Below are positions 15,618 to 24,533 of a stretch of DNA of 64,000 nucleotides, one piece after another (the first letter of the stretch is position 1; each line of letters begins with the position of its first letter). A program made the translations under genes and the position numbers. Below the pieces are notes generated by a model. The model was not told the origin of the DNA, did no database searches, and was given only the letters and a program-made list of their open reading frames with translations. Source of the DNA: Candidatus Bariatricus faecipullorum (lineage in GTDB: Bacteria; Bacillota; Clostridia; Lachnospirales; Lachnospiraceae). Where the stretch lies: contig DWYV01000027.1 of NCBI GenBank assembly GCA_019118525.1, positions 1 through 64,000 of the forward strand, read 5' to 3'.

Positions 15618-17322
15618 GAACAGCACCCCATACTCCGGTGTTCTCGAACTCCTCCGCTGCTTTCTGTGCGTCTTCCACAATTTCCTTGTCATACCCCATG
15701 ATGGAAAGCAGACGGATGGCGTTTCGTGTCACTGCCCTGCCGTTTTGCAGCAGATAATTGAACACAATCTGATTATCACGGATTTCTTCTTCAAAGTGAT
15801 AATTCTGGTAAATGCCTTCCAGCATATACGAAAGTTCAATATCATGCGTCGCTGCAAAGGGCAGGGTATTATTTTTCGCCAGAGACGCCAGTATTCTGGA
15901 GGACGCCGCAATCCGCTCCACCGTATTGGTTCCCCTCAGCACCTCGTCAATAATGCACAGCAGAGGCTCCGGCTTTTCGCTCTCATCCAGAATCCGTTTC
16001 AGCGACCGGATTTCCACGATAAAATAACTCTCCCCGCCCGCCAGGTCATCCCGCAGCGCCATGGAGGTCATGACTTTCAGAAAAGGCGACTGCCAGGACG
16101 TGCTGGTGCAGGTACAGACCGTCTGCGCCAGAATACCGCCGATGGCCACATTTTTTAAAAATGTGGATTTTCCGGAGGCGTTGGAACCGGTCACCAGGGT
16201 TCCGCCCACGGCATGGATACTGTTCGCCACCGGGTTGGGAATCATGGGATGGTAGAGATTTTCCACCTGAAGTTCTGCCTGCCCGCCGTTCCAGTCCCGG
16301 AACCGGGGCTCACAGTAGAAGGGCAGTAACTTCCGGAAGGAAGAGACAGCAATGCAGGCGTCCAGTTCACCCATGGCGGCCGTCATCTGAATAATCCAGT
16401 CCGCCTTCTGGCGAACCTCCTTTAAAACAGAATTATATACAAACACATCAATATGAAGCATAGTGTACACGTAGGTCATCAGCCCCTGAAGCGCATCCCC
16501 GGTGCCGCTGTTTTTCCCGGCCAGAAAAGAGGCCTTTCTGCGCAGGCCGCTCAGTCTGCTTCCCGCCTCTTTTACGGCGGCCACTTGTTTTTCCGTTTCC
16601 TTCCAGGAAACCTTTTCCAGCTTTTGCCCTGCTTTCAGCATATGAAGCAGGCAGCCGAAGGAATCCATGTAGGCCGCTATGATTTTATGGTCCCTGTCTC
16701 CCAGGTAAACAAACATATTGATAATACTCAGAAGCACAAAGCCCGCAATTCCTTCTGCCAGATAAAACGGCATGACCGCCAGGCTTACCAGAAGCGCCCC
16801 CAGCATAAGGACATGAATTCCCAGAGAGGCCTTTGGCGCGTCTTCTATGGAAAACACAGAATCCGCCAGGGACTGATGCCAGGGTTTCCCCACCTCTCCC
16901 AGAAGAATCTGCATTTTTTCCCGTTTTTCTTTTTCCGTTTCAAAAAACTGTATCAGCGCCGCTCTTTCTTCCACCTCTTCCCTGGTAAAGAGCGGCTTTC
17001 GGAGCATGGCGTAAAGCACGTCCTCTCCCGGGGAGGACACGGTCTGATTCAGCAGCATGAAAATGCTGTCCATGTCCAGGTCGTTCCAGGTGATATCATC
17101 AATGCAGAACGCCTCTCCTTTTGTCTTCCGGTAGAAATGGGAAATCCTCCCGAAATCTCCCGGTTCATATTCCTGCTCCGGTATTTTTCCGTATCCCCGG
17201 CGGATTCGCCGCAGAAGATACCTTCTCCGCCGCAGTTTCCCGTACATCACAATGGCTGCGACTGCCGCCACGGCCAGAACAGCGCCCAGCGCCACTATCA
17301 GGTATGTCTCCTGTCCCTCCAT
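15583..17322 (-). CDS. Membrane-anchored MutS-family ATPase
   Basis: A 579-residue protein with one N-terminal transmembrane helix (about residues 6-26, LIVALGAVLAVAAVAAIVMY) followed by a basic stretch (KLRRRRYLLRRIRR) and a MutS-like core: a lever/clamp-like helical middle and the C-terminal ATPase with GSNASGKST (Walker A), LLCIIDEVLRGTNT (Walker B and signature) and FAATHDIEL. It lacks the mismatch-recognition domain of MutS and the Smr nuclease of MutS2. These short MutS-related proteins occur across Clostridia and Bacteroidetes with unknown role. Two further hydrophobic stretches (about 165-210) suggest more than one membrane segment. Confidence 0.88.
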   Translation of the reverse strand: MEGQETYLIVALGAVLAVAAVAAIVMYGKLRRRRYLLRRIRRGYGKIPEQEYEPGDFGRISHFYRKTKGEAFCIDDITWNDLDMDSIFMLLNQTVSSPGEDVLYAMLRKPLFTREEVEERAALIQFFETEKEKREKMQILLGEVGKPWHQSLADSVFSIEDAPKASLGIHVLMLGALLVSLAVMPFYLAEGIAGFVLLSIINMFVYLGDRDHKIIAAYMDSFGCLLHMLKAGQKLEKVSWKETEKQVAAVKEAGSRLSGLRRKASFLAGKNSGTGDALQGLMTYVYTMLHIDVFVYNSVLKEVRQKADWIIQMTAAMGELDACIAVSSFRKLLPFYCEPRFRDWNGGQAELQVENLYHPMIPNPVANSIHAVGGTLVTGSNASGKSTFLKNVAIGGILAQTVCTCTSTSWQSPFLKVMTSMALRDDLAGGESYFIVEIRSLKRILDESEKPEPLLCIIDEVLRGTNTVERIAASSRILASLAKNNTLPFAATHDIELSYMLEGIYQNYHFEEEIRDNQIVFNYLLQNGRAVTRNAIRLLSIMGYDKEIVEDAQKAAEEFENTGVWGAVPTGKYPSSSPR

Positions 17323-17326
17323 GTCT

Positions 17327-18064
17327 TTATCCTTTCCGCTCTGCCGTATCGCTTCCCTGTCTGTAAAATGGACATGCCCTCCGCAGACACTGGGGATTTT
17401 CCCTGGAAAACGCGCAGAAAATTTCTTCCGGCATTTCCAGACAGATATTCATTTCCTCCTTCAGCACTTCTGCCGCCGCCTGAACTGCCAGGAAGGAATC
17501 CCGTTTACAGCACCTGGGACCTCCTTTTTCCGCTATTTTGGCCAGCGCCCGGGAGGTCATCCCGTTGGCCCGTCCCCAGGAATTCCCACTTAAAGGGGTA
17601 GCCTTCAGCAGAATACTGTAAGCCGTTCCGGTACTGACGGCTGCCCCGCAGCAGCCCCAGAACCCGCAGATTCCGCCCGGAACTTCCCGGCCCCTGCGGA
17701 CCATTTCTTCCAGCGCCAGGTCAAAATCCATGTCCACTCCGCTGTTTTTGCAGGCTGTCAGAATGGCCGCTCCCACCATCACATGGTGTTCCGGCCCGTG
17801 CATATAAATATACGGATTTTCCATCAGCTCCTGCATAATCGCAATCGGATTTCTGCTTTCTGTCTTCCGGCAGCCCTCCTCGATAACCCGAATCCCTCTC
17901 TTACTGTGGCATTCGTCGCAGACAAAATGCCCGTCCTCACAGCTTGCCTCGCTTTCTTCTTCCTTTCCGCAGATGCTGCATTTCATCCGTTTCCCGGTTT
18001 CATAATACACCAGCGGTTTCCCGCAAATCAGACAGCCGCCCCTTTTTCCTTCTGCCGTACTCAT
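17327..18064 (-). CDS. Cysteine-rich DUF5714-type protein
   Basis: A 245-residue protein. The N-terminus carries two zinc-ribbon-like CXXC pairs (CLICGK at about 12-15 and CSICGK at about 30-33) and CDECHSKRG. The body has a histidine-rich MHGPEHHVMVGAAIL segment and CGFWGCCGAAVSTGTAYS, which I recall as DUF5714 features often seen beside methyltransferases or radical SAM enzymes. The function is unknown. The ATG at 18064 overlaps the tadA stop by four bases (ATGA) and follows AAAGGAGG; the gene ends four bases before the MutS-like gene, so the three form an operon. Confidence 0.75.
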   Translation of the reverse strand: MSTAEGKRGGCLICGKPLVYYETGKRMKCSICGKEEESEASCEDGHFVCDECHSKRGIRVIEEGCRKTESRNPIAIMQELMENPYIYMHGPEHHVMVGAAILTACKNSGVDMDFDLALEEMVRRGREVPGGICGFWGCCGAAVSTGTAYSILLKATPLSGNSWGRANGMTSRALAKIAEKGGPRCCKRDSFLAVQAAAEVLKEEMNICLEMPEEIFCAFSRENPQCLRRACPFYRQGSDTAERKG

Positions 18065-18576
18065 TCTGTCTCCTCCTTTTGTTCCTTTTCCTTTTCTTTT
18101 TTCCGTTTCTGCTTTTCCCGGAGTTCCCGAAAAAATCCTTTCATCAGCTCCGCGCATTCTGCTTCCAGAACCCCGGTCTTCAGTTCTGCCTGGTGATTAA
18201 ATTCCGGCATCTGAAGCAGATTCAGTATGGAACCGGCGCAGCCTGCTTTCGGGTTCATACATCCGGCCACCACCCGGGGAATTCTGGCCTGCACGATAGC
18301 TCCGGCACACATCTGGCAGGGTTCCAGGGTTACATACAGGGTACAGTCTTCCAGACGCCAGTCCCCCATCTTCCGGCACGCCTTCCGGATAGCCTGAATC
18401 TCTGCGTGGGCCAGTACATTTTTGTCGGTGGTTCTCCGGTTGTACCCCCGTCCAATAATCTTTCCTTCATGGACAATCACACAGCCAATGGGGACTTCCT
18501 CCAGCTTCCAGGCTTTCTTTGCCTGGCGGATAGCCTCTTTCATATATTTTTCGTCTTCTGTCAGTTTTTCTCTCAT
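18061..18576 (-). CDS. tadA: tRNA adenosine-34 deaminase
   Basis: A 171-residue zinc deaminase that converts A34 to inosine in the tRNA-Arg(ACG) wobble position. The zinc and catalytic residues are H57 and E59 (AHAEIQ) and C87, C90 (PCQMC). The C-terminal tail is highly basic and acidic in turn (KQKRKKEKEKEQKE), longer than in E. coli. The gene overlaps the DUF5714 gene by four bases. Confidence 0.96.
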   Translation of the reverse strand: MREKLTEDEKYMKEAIRQAKKAWKLEEVPIGCVIVHEGKIIGRGYNRRTTDKNVLAHAEIQAIRKACRKMGDWRLEDCTLYVTLEPCQMCAGAIVQARIPRVVAGCMNPKAGCAGSILNLLQMPEFNHQAELKTGVLEAECAELMKGFFRELREKQKRKKEKEKEQKEETE

Positions 18577-18588
18577 ACAACTCTCCCG

Positions 18589-19539
18589 TTATTCCTGTTC
18601 CCCGCCCAGAACCCGGCTGACCTGACGGCACCAGTATCCGAACTGGGGATTCTCCTCCCGTTCCCCTTCCTCCAGATTCAGCCCGTCTTCCTCCGGCTGC
18701 ATAAATCTTCCAAATCCAAAGGCCGCTGCCGCGCGCTGTTCTTTTGGGTGCCAGATTCCCGGCACTCCCAGCCAGCAGACGCCTTCCTGATAAAAAGAAA
18801 CCAGATGATGATAATTGTAAAATCCGTGCAGGAGAAACTGATTGTTGGCCAGCTTCCATTCCCTTCGGGGAAGGCCCGCCAGGTCCTGCCTGGATATTTT
18901 GTAAATCTGCGGAGTTTCCTTTTTTTCCTCTTCTCTGTCCTCCGCCGCGATGCTTTCCTGGCTTTCCAGGACTTCGGCGGCCCTGGCAGTCTCAGCGGTC
19001 TGCGGCCCTGTCTCTTCCTCTGTGTCTTCTTCTTCCTGGCTTTCCTCTCCGGGCACGGCCTCGTCAGGATTTTCCTCTTCGGACACAGCCTCGTCCGGGT
19101 TTTCCTCTTCGGGCGCAGCCTCGTCCGGAATCTCCTCTTCGGGTTCCAGGCTTCCTGCAGGTTTCATTTCCTCCGGCCGGAGTCTTCCTTCTTCCCAGAG
19201 TGCGCCGTACCAGACTGTCTTTCCGTCCCGTGTCCCCCGGAGCAGAATTCCCGCGGTATGGCGGAAATTCTCAGTCCCTCCCAAATCACGGCCGGAATAA
19301 GCCAGACGGCATCCGAAGGAGGTATCCGCTGCCGGAAGCTGTCCCATGGGCACTCCGATACACTGTCCATCCTTCAGGTAGCATACAAAAACCTCCAGAC
19401 TGCTTTCTCCCGGCACAGTTCCCTGGCCGTAGACCTGAATCCGGGCCTCATCCCATCCTTCTTCCGCTTTCACAAAGCCTGCATTTCGTATACGCTGTCC
19501 GTTTTCATATTCATAGAGATACCGGTTAAATTTCTTCAT
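18589..19539 (-). CDS. Lachnospiraceae-type protein with acidic repeat linker (DUF6128-like)
   Basis: A 316-residue protein of unknown function. An N-terminal domain (1-130) starts MKKFNRYLYEYENGQRIRN and contains several beta-rich segments. The middle (about 130-200) is a Glu/Asp/Pro-rich linker with repeated EEENPDEAV units. The C-terminal domain (about 210-316) has NNQFLLHGFYNYHHLVSF and WLGVPGIWHPKEQ. This architecture matches my recollection of DUF6128 proteins restricted to Lachnospiraceae; that name needs a profile search. No signal peptide or membrane segment is seen. It lies 12 bases upstream of tadA. Confidence 0.7.
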   Translation of the reverse strand: MKKFNRYLYEYENGQRIRNAGFVKAEEGWDEARIQVYGQGTVPGESSLEVFVCYLKDGQCIGVPMGQLPAADTSFGCRLAYSGRDLGGTENFRHTAGILLRGTRDGKTVWYGALWEEGRLRPEEMKPAGSLEPEEEIPDEAAPEEENPDEAVSEEENPDEAVPGEESQEEEDTEEETGPQTAETARAAEVLESQESIAAEDREEEKKETPQIYKISRQDLAGLPRREWKLANNQFLLHGFYNYHHLVSFYQEGVCWLGVPGIWHPKEQRAAAAFGFGRFMQPEEDGLNLEEGEREENPQFGYWCRQVSRVLGGEQE

Positions 19540-19600
19540 AGTCTGTCTGCACTCCCTTCCACTCCTAGACTATTCCGGTATGCTCTGAAACATTCGTTTT

Positions 19601-19647
19601 TAAAAAAATTGTCCCGGGCAGGAACTCTGGCCGGCCGTCTCCCCGGG
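19601..19647 (-). terminator. Candidate terminator after dgt
   Basis: A GC-rich hairpin with CCCGGG arms, read on the minus strand immediately after the dgt stop, is followed by seven T residues. Arms are short and the stem is imperfect. Confidence 0.5.
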
Positions 19648-21078
19648 CTAAAAAATGGCCTTCAGTTCCTGATACAGCCTCTTGGCATAACTGTCCGTCA
19701 TACCACAGATATAATCCGTCACCAGCAGCAGCTTCAGGTACAGTTTTTCTTCCTCTGTCTTCCCCTTTGCCTGAAGCAGATAGGCCGATTTATAATTATC
19801 CGAGATAAAGAACACAATACGGCGGTCTATCGAATCCGGCTCCGCTTCTTTGTCATCGTACTTCATGACCGCACGCACAAAAATATCCATCAGATAGTTC
19901 AGCATGACGGATTCCGTCACTTCCATTTTATAAATCTGGGAAGAAGAAAACACATACCGGTAGGCCATATCGCCCAGCAGGTCCATCAGTGCTTCGCCAA
20001 ACGTACCCGCAAACAGGTCCTGTTTCCAGGTTCCTTCCATAATTTCCTCATAGTGGGAAGTAAAGCCTTCCGTGGCGCAGGCAATCAGATACCCCTGGGT
20101 CCGTATAATCCAGTTTTTCAGAGCATATTCGCCGGGATTTTTGTCTCCCCGCTCTCTTCCTCTTTCATAAAGCTTCTCCAGCTTTTCCAGGGCCCGGTAC
20201 TCCAGCGCGCCTTCTCCGTATCCGTGCTCCTGGTGCAGACGGGCAAGTTCCTCCCGCAAATCCGAATAAGACAGAAATCCTTTGATAAAAGCATCCTCAA
20301 TATCTGCCGTCTTATAGGCAATGTCATCTGCCGCTTCCAGGATAAAGGTAAGCGGATGACGGCAGCCTGCCGTTCCGGTTTCTGCTTCGACTTCCCGGTA
20401 AAGCGCCTCGTCCGCCAGGTAGAACCCCAGCTTGTGCTCCCGGACATCTTCGGAATCCGGCCGGATATTCAGCGATGACACGGGATATTTTACGATGGTA
20501 TTCAAAAGGGCATACGTAAGATTCATCCCGTGCTCGTCTACCAGATAATGAAGTTTTGTCACCAGCCGGAAAGCCTGGGCATTCCCTTCAAAATGATAGA
20601 AATCTTCCTGCATCTGCGGGGTCAGTACTTCCGTAACCGGTTTCCCGTGCCAGATAAGCACCGGCAGATTCCGCTCAAACCACTCCCGGATGGCCACTTC
20701 TCCAAAATGGCCGAAAGGCGGATTGCCGATGTCGTGAATCAGCCCGGCGCACTGCAGAATACTGCCGATATCTTCCCTCATCTGCCTGGTAAATGCCGGG
20801 TCCTTCCGGCAGGCCAGAATATTTTCCCCGATATTCTGTCCCAGAGATTTCGCAAAAGAAGAGACCTCCAGCGAATGGGTCAGTCTGGTACGGATAAAAT
20901 CACTTTTATCCAGGGGAAATACCTGGGTCTTGTCCTGAAGCCTGCGAAAAGATGCGCTCCCGATAATCCGGTGGTAGTCTTTCTCAAACTCGCTTCGTAA
21001 ATCTGCCGTCTTCTCATGCCTTCCCATACTGCCGGAGGAGCGACTTCTCTTTGCCGATAAAAGCTTGTTCCATTCCAT
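19648..21078 (-). CDS. dgt: Deoxyguanosine triphosphate triphosphohydrolase-like HD protein
   Basis: A 476-residue HD-domain hydrolase that splits dNTPs (dGTP in the type enzyme) into deoxynucleoside and triphosphate. Visible motifs are FRRLQDKTQVFP, TRLTHSLEVSS, the metal-binding LIHDIGNPPFGHFGE (HD pair) and ADDIAYKTADIED. The ATG at 21078 follows GAGGGAAAAAAC and gives MEWNKLLSAKR, a family-like N-terminus; the frame is open for 48 more codons but without support. Length is typical of the long dGTPase class. Confidence 0.93.
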   Translation of the reverse strand: MEWNKLLSAKRSRSSGSMGRHEKTADLRSEFEKDYHRIIGSASFRRLQDKTQVFPLDKSDFIRTRLTHSLEVSSFAKSLGQNIGENILACRKDPAFTRQMREDIGSILQCAGLIHDIGNPPFGHFGEVAIREWFERNLPVLIWHGKPVTEVLTPQMQEDFYHFEGNAQAFRLVTKLHYLVDEHGMNLTYALLNTIVKYPVSSLNIRPDSEDVREHKLGFYLADEALYREVEAETGTAGCRHPLTFILEAADDIAYKTADIEDAFIKGFLSYSDLREELARLHQEHGYGEGALEYRALEKLEKLYERGRERGDKNPGEYALKNWIIRTQGYLIACATEGFTSHYEEIMEGTWKQDLFAGTFGEALMDLLGDMAYRYVFSSSQIYKMEVTESVMLNYLMDIFVRAVMKYDDKEAEPDSIDRRIVFFISDNYKSAYLLQAKGKTEEEKLYLKLLLVTDYICGMTDSYAKRLYQELKAIF

Positions 21079-21154
21079 GTTTTTTCCCTCAGATTCGTAA
21101 AAGGTGCCGCAGAATCTGCCGCACCTCCTTTTTTGTTTCTGTCTCTTTGTTTCT

Positions 21155-22180
21155 CTAATCCAGATAAATCGGCGGTTCGTAATCTTTCCCAAGCTTCGCC
21201 TTCTTATTCTCTTCCACTCCAAGGAAAGCCCACTCCGTCATATCTGTCCATTTATGGGTTCTGCGGTCATAAACCTGCACATACCCGATTCTCTTCGGAT
21301 GCATCCGTACACTGTTGCTCTGATATTCGTGCCCTGTGTAAGGATTGATATCTCCATGCTCCAGATCTTCCTCCAGGTCTGTCCGCTTCTTAATCGGTTC
21401 AAAATCTTTCGGTTTCTCTTTCTTCCGGAAGATTCCCCGCAGTCCTCCCCTGCGTTCCGACCCGTGCCATTCCTGAGAGGTTTCCCGGTCTGCCGCCGCT
21501 TCTGTCTCCTCTGCGGCCGGTGTAGCGGAAACTTCGTCCGCCGCCGCTTTGTCTTTCGTACCCTCGTCTTCCGCTGCGGCAGGCTCTGCTTCCCCGGACA
21601 CAGTTTCTTCCGCGTATACCTTCTCTTCCGCGGAAACCGGATGTTCCGCGGAAACCGGATGTTCCGTCTCTGTCTCTTCCGGAGCCGTCTCTTCCGGTAC
21701 TTCTGCCGCTTCCACTTCTGTCACTTCCACAGCTTCTTCCGAAACCGCTTCCTCCGGTTCCTCTTCCATCTCCGGAACCGGATTCCTCATCATGTCTACA
21801 AATTCTCCGATGGTAATATCCCGTTCGGTTTCTTCTGCTTTTTCTTCTCTTCGGGCTTCCCTTCTGGCCTCTTTTCTGGCCTTCTTCGTCTCCAGCCGGT
21901 GAAGTTCCGCCCGGGTGGGAAGCTCCTCCTCTATCACGGAAGCCTTTTCCGCCGCTTCCGCCGTGGCCAGAATACTGAGCTGGAAAGAACAGCCCAGAAT
22001 ATCCGCTATCATACGCATATCCTGTTCCTGAAAATTATCCCTTCCCAGCCTCTGGGTCAGATTCTGCCGGGACATCTTCTTCCCGGTTTTCTCCTCAATC
22101 TGCCCGGCCAGTTCTTTGATAGTCATTCCTTTTCTGCTTAAAACAATCTTGACCTGCTCCCCGAATGTGAGACTTATCAT
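21155..22180 (-). CDS. HTH protein with long acidic low-complexity linker
   Basis: A 341-residue protein. Residues about 1-70 form an XRE-like helix-turn-helix (FGEQVKIVLSRKGMTIKELA, then SRQNLTQRLGRDNF). A basic patch (KKARKEARREARREEK, about 97-112) leads into about 110 residues rich in Glu, Ala, Thr and Val, including a tandem HPVSAE unit. The C-terminus (about 265-341) is compact and hydrophilic (GDINPYTGHEYQSNSVRMHPKRIGY). The role is unknown. Its layout recalls the acidic-linker protein at 18589-19539 on the other side of dgt. Confidence 0.72.
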   Translation of the reverse strand: MISLTFGEQVKIVLSRKGMTIKELAGQIEEKTGKKMSRQNLTQRLGRDNFQEQDMRMIADILGCSFQLSILATAEAAEKASVIEEELPTRAELHRLETKKARKEARREARREEKAEETERDITIGEFVDMMRNPVPEMEEEPEEAVSEEAVEVTEVEAAEVPEETAPEETETEHPVSAEHPVSAEEKVYAEETVSGEAEPAAAEDEGTKDKAAADEVSATPAAEETEAAADRETSQEWHGSERRGGLRGIFRKKEKPKDFEPIKKRTDLEEDLEHGDINPYTGHEYQSNSVRMHPKRIGYVQVYDRRTHKWTDMTEWAFLGVEENKKAKLGKDYEPPIYLD

Positions 22181-22339
22181 TCTACTTCCTCCTTATTCTC
22201 TTTTCGGTATTATTTATACCCCCACATATAACTGCATACCCGGCGCCAGGACCCGCGGCGGATCCTGAATATTCCTCAGAAAAGCTCTTTTGTGAAATAA
22301 AAAAATTGCCTGGTAAATCCATCTTTTTCCCTGATTTTA

Positions 22340-22368
22340 ATTGTAGCAAAACCACTTTTATACGTCAA
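22340..22368 (-). promoter_or_regulatory. Promoter for the HTH/acidic-linker gene
   Basis: On the minus strand TTGACG (22363-22368) and TACAAT (22340-22345) are 17 bases apart. The predicted transcript has a leader of about 150 bases before the gene at 22180, in which I recognise no known riboswitch. Confidence 0.65.
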
Positions 22369-22431
22369 GACTTTCGGAGCAGAGAAAGGCGGCCCCTCCC
22401 CGGTCTCCCGGAAGCAGGCGCCGCACTGTTC

Positions 22432-24495
22432 TTACCATTTCTTATTTTTCAGCACGATTGCGGAACAGGCTCCCATCACCAGATGAATACAGCCTTCCTT
22501 TACATAGTACTCTTCAAACTCTCCGATATATCCACTGTCATAGGAATAAATCATACGTGCCATGCTGGAACCGGGCGCAACTTCCGCGCGCCATACCGGC
22601 ACGGAAACTTCCCGGTTATAATTTCCACAGTTCACCACCACTACTATCTGCTCTTCGCCCCAGAATCTGGCATAGGCTATCAGATCCTTCTCCTTTGTCA
22701 GCATCAGAATGGAACCTCTGCGCAATGCCTGGCTTCTTCTGTGTATCTTTATCATTTCCCGGTAGAAATTTATCATCCCGGTATCTTCATGTCCCCAGGG
22801 GTAGGTCCTCCGGCTGTCCGGGTCGGTAAAACCGCAGACTCCTGCTTCATCCCCGTAATACAGCGTGGGTGCGCCAATCCAGGTCATCTGAATGACGATG
22901 GCCGCGCGCATAATGGCCTTATTGACTCCCTGCTCCGCCGCCTCGGATCCTTTGTCCGCCACCCTGCCCACCACATGATTTGTTCTGGTCAGGAACCGGG
23001 AATGGTCATGGTTGGAAAGCTGATTCATGGAGGTAAGCAGGGAAGGCATCATCATATGGGACATATGGTGTTTCATGGAATCCGCGAAGTTATCCGCATT
23101 GCCCAGCAGGTCTTCCCGGTAGTCGTCGCTGTGCTTTTCCATACCGGTCAGGAACCAGGTCACCGGCTCCATAAATGCATCGTAATTCATCACACTGTCC
23201 CACTCGTCTCCCTGCAGCCACTCGCTGGGGTCTCCATAGTGTTCCGCAAGAATCAGCGCATTGGGATTGGCCTCTTTTACCGCCTTCCGGAATTTCTTCC
23301 AGAATTCATGATTAAACTCGTTGCTCCTTCCCAGGTCCGCGGCCACGTCCAGCCGCCAGCCGTCCGCATTGTACGGGGGAGACACCCATTTCCTGGCGAT
23401 ATTCAGGACATACTCTTCCAGCTCCGGAGAATCCTCGTAATTCAGTTTCGGCAGGGTATCGTGTCCCCACCAGCCGTCATAGCTTCTGTTAAAGGGCCAT
23501 TCCGACGGGTCGTCTTTGTGAAACAGAAAATACGTGCGGTATCTGCTGTTTGCATCCACATAGGCTCCCCGCTCATAGCCGTCCGCGTATTCATATATCA
23601 GTTCCCGGTCCAGCCATTTATTAAAGGAACCGCAGTGGTTAAACACACCGTCCAGAATAATTTTCATTCCTCTTTTATGGACTTCTTCCACCAGCTGGAT
23701 AAACAGCTGGTTGCTGGCCTCCAGATTCCGTTTGTCCGTGGTCCGGATACGGTATTTCCCCGCGTCCTTATTTTCCAGGGAACCTTCCGGAAGCAGATTC
23801 CCGCCGTCCACCACAATCTTCCCCACATGGGGGTCTATATAATCATAATCCTGGGTGTCATATTTGTGATTGGAAGGAGACACAAAAAGCGGATTACAGT
23901 AAATCACTTCAATTCCCAGATTCTGAAGATAATCCAGTTTGTCCATGACGCCCTGCAAATCGCCGCCGTAGAAATTCCGGACGTCCATGGCCGAGGGCTT
24001 CTGGTTCCAGTCCGTTATCCGGACACTGGTCTCGCCAATATAGCTGTATTCCCCGGTCTCCACGTCATTGCAAGGATCCCCGTTACAGAACCGGTCCACA
24101 TAAATCTGATACATGACGGCCCCTTTTGCCCAGTCGGGCACGGAAAAACCCGGCGTAATCCGGAAGTCGTAATATTCCTGCGGCTCATTGTCATGGTCGC
24201 CCCACTTATTGTAGTAACACACCTCATCGCCGGAACGGATAACGAACCGGTACCGCAGGACGCCCTCCCGCATTGTGCGGCTGATATTATAATAATCAAA
24301 CTCTCCCCGTGAGATTATCTTTCTCAGCGGAGCGGTACTGTAGCTTCCTTCTTCGCCGATTCTGTACTGCAGAGTCACTTCATCCACATCATTCTTCGCC
24401 GTCCGGAACCACAGCTGAATATTCTGGCCTGCTTCCGGTTCTGTCGGGCTTACATATGCGTCTGTTCCGTCACAAAACAATGCCTGTCTGTTCAT
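22432..24495 (-). CDS. GH13 alpha-glucosidase/neopullulanase-type enzyme
   Basis: A 687-residue cytoplasmic glycoside hydrolase acting on alpha-1,4/1,6-glucans or maltodextrins. An N-terminal beta-sandwich (about 1-120, CBM34-like) precedes the TIM barrel. The GH13 signatures are LDGVFNHCG, WRLDVAADLG (nucleophile Asp), LILAEHYGD (acid/base Glu) and SNHDHSR (third Asp). The absence of a signal peptide implies use of internal or imported oligosaccharides. The ATG at 24495 follows a TGGGGT site; a TTG two codons upstream is less likely. Confidence 0.92.
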   Translation of the reverse strand: MNRQALFCDGTDAYVSPTEPEAGQNIQLWFRTAKNDVDEVTLQYRIGEEGSYSTAPLRKIISRGEFDYYNISRTMREGVLRYRFVIRSGDEVCYYNKWGDHDNEPQEYYDFRITPGFSVPDWAKGAVMYQIYVDRFCNGDPCNDVETGEYSYIGETSVRITDWNQKPSAMDVRNFYGGDLQGVMDKLDYLQNLGIEVIYCNPLFVSPSNHKYDTQDYDYIDPHVGKIVVDGGNLLPEGSLENKDAGKYRIRTTDKRNLEASNQLFIQLVEEVHKRGMKIILDGVFNHCGSFNKWLDRELIYEYADGYERGAYVDANSRYRTYFLFHKDDPSEWPFNRSYDGWWGHDTLPKLNYEDSPELEEYVLNIARKWVSPPYNADGWRLDVAADLGRSNEFNHEFWKKFRKAVKEANPNALILAEHYGDPSEWLQGDEWDSVMNYDAFMEPVTWFLTGMEKHSDDYREDLLGNADNFADSMKHHMSHMMMPSLLTSMNQLSNHDHSRFLTRTNHVVGRVADKGSEAAEQGVNKAIMRAAIVIQMTWIGAPTLYYGDEAGVCGFTDPDSRRTYPWGHEDTGMINFYREMIKIHRRSQALRRGSILMLTKEKDLIAYARFWGEEQIVVVVNCGNYNREVSVPVWRAEVAPGSSMARMIYSYDSGYIGEFEEYYVKEGCIHLVMGACSAIVLKNKKW

Positions 24496-24533
24496 ATTCA
24501 AACCCCATTTTCTTTCCGCGAAGAGGGGTGATT

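Noticed and set aside
17944..20478. An 844-codon open frame on the plus strand
   Set aside because: It runs opposite to tadA, the DUF6128-like gene and dgt, which have clear motifs. Its translation is low in charged variety and high in Phe/Pro/Leu, as expected from the antisense of GC-rich codons.
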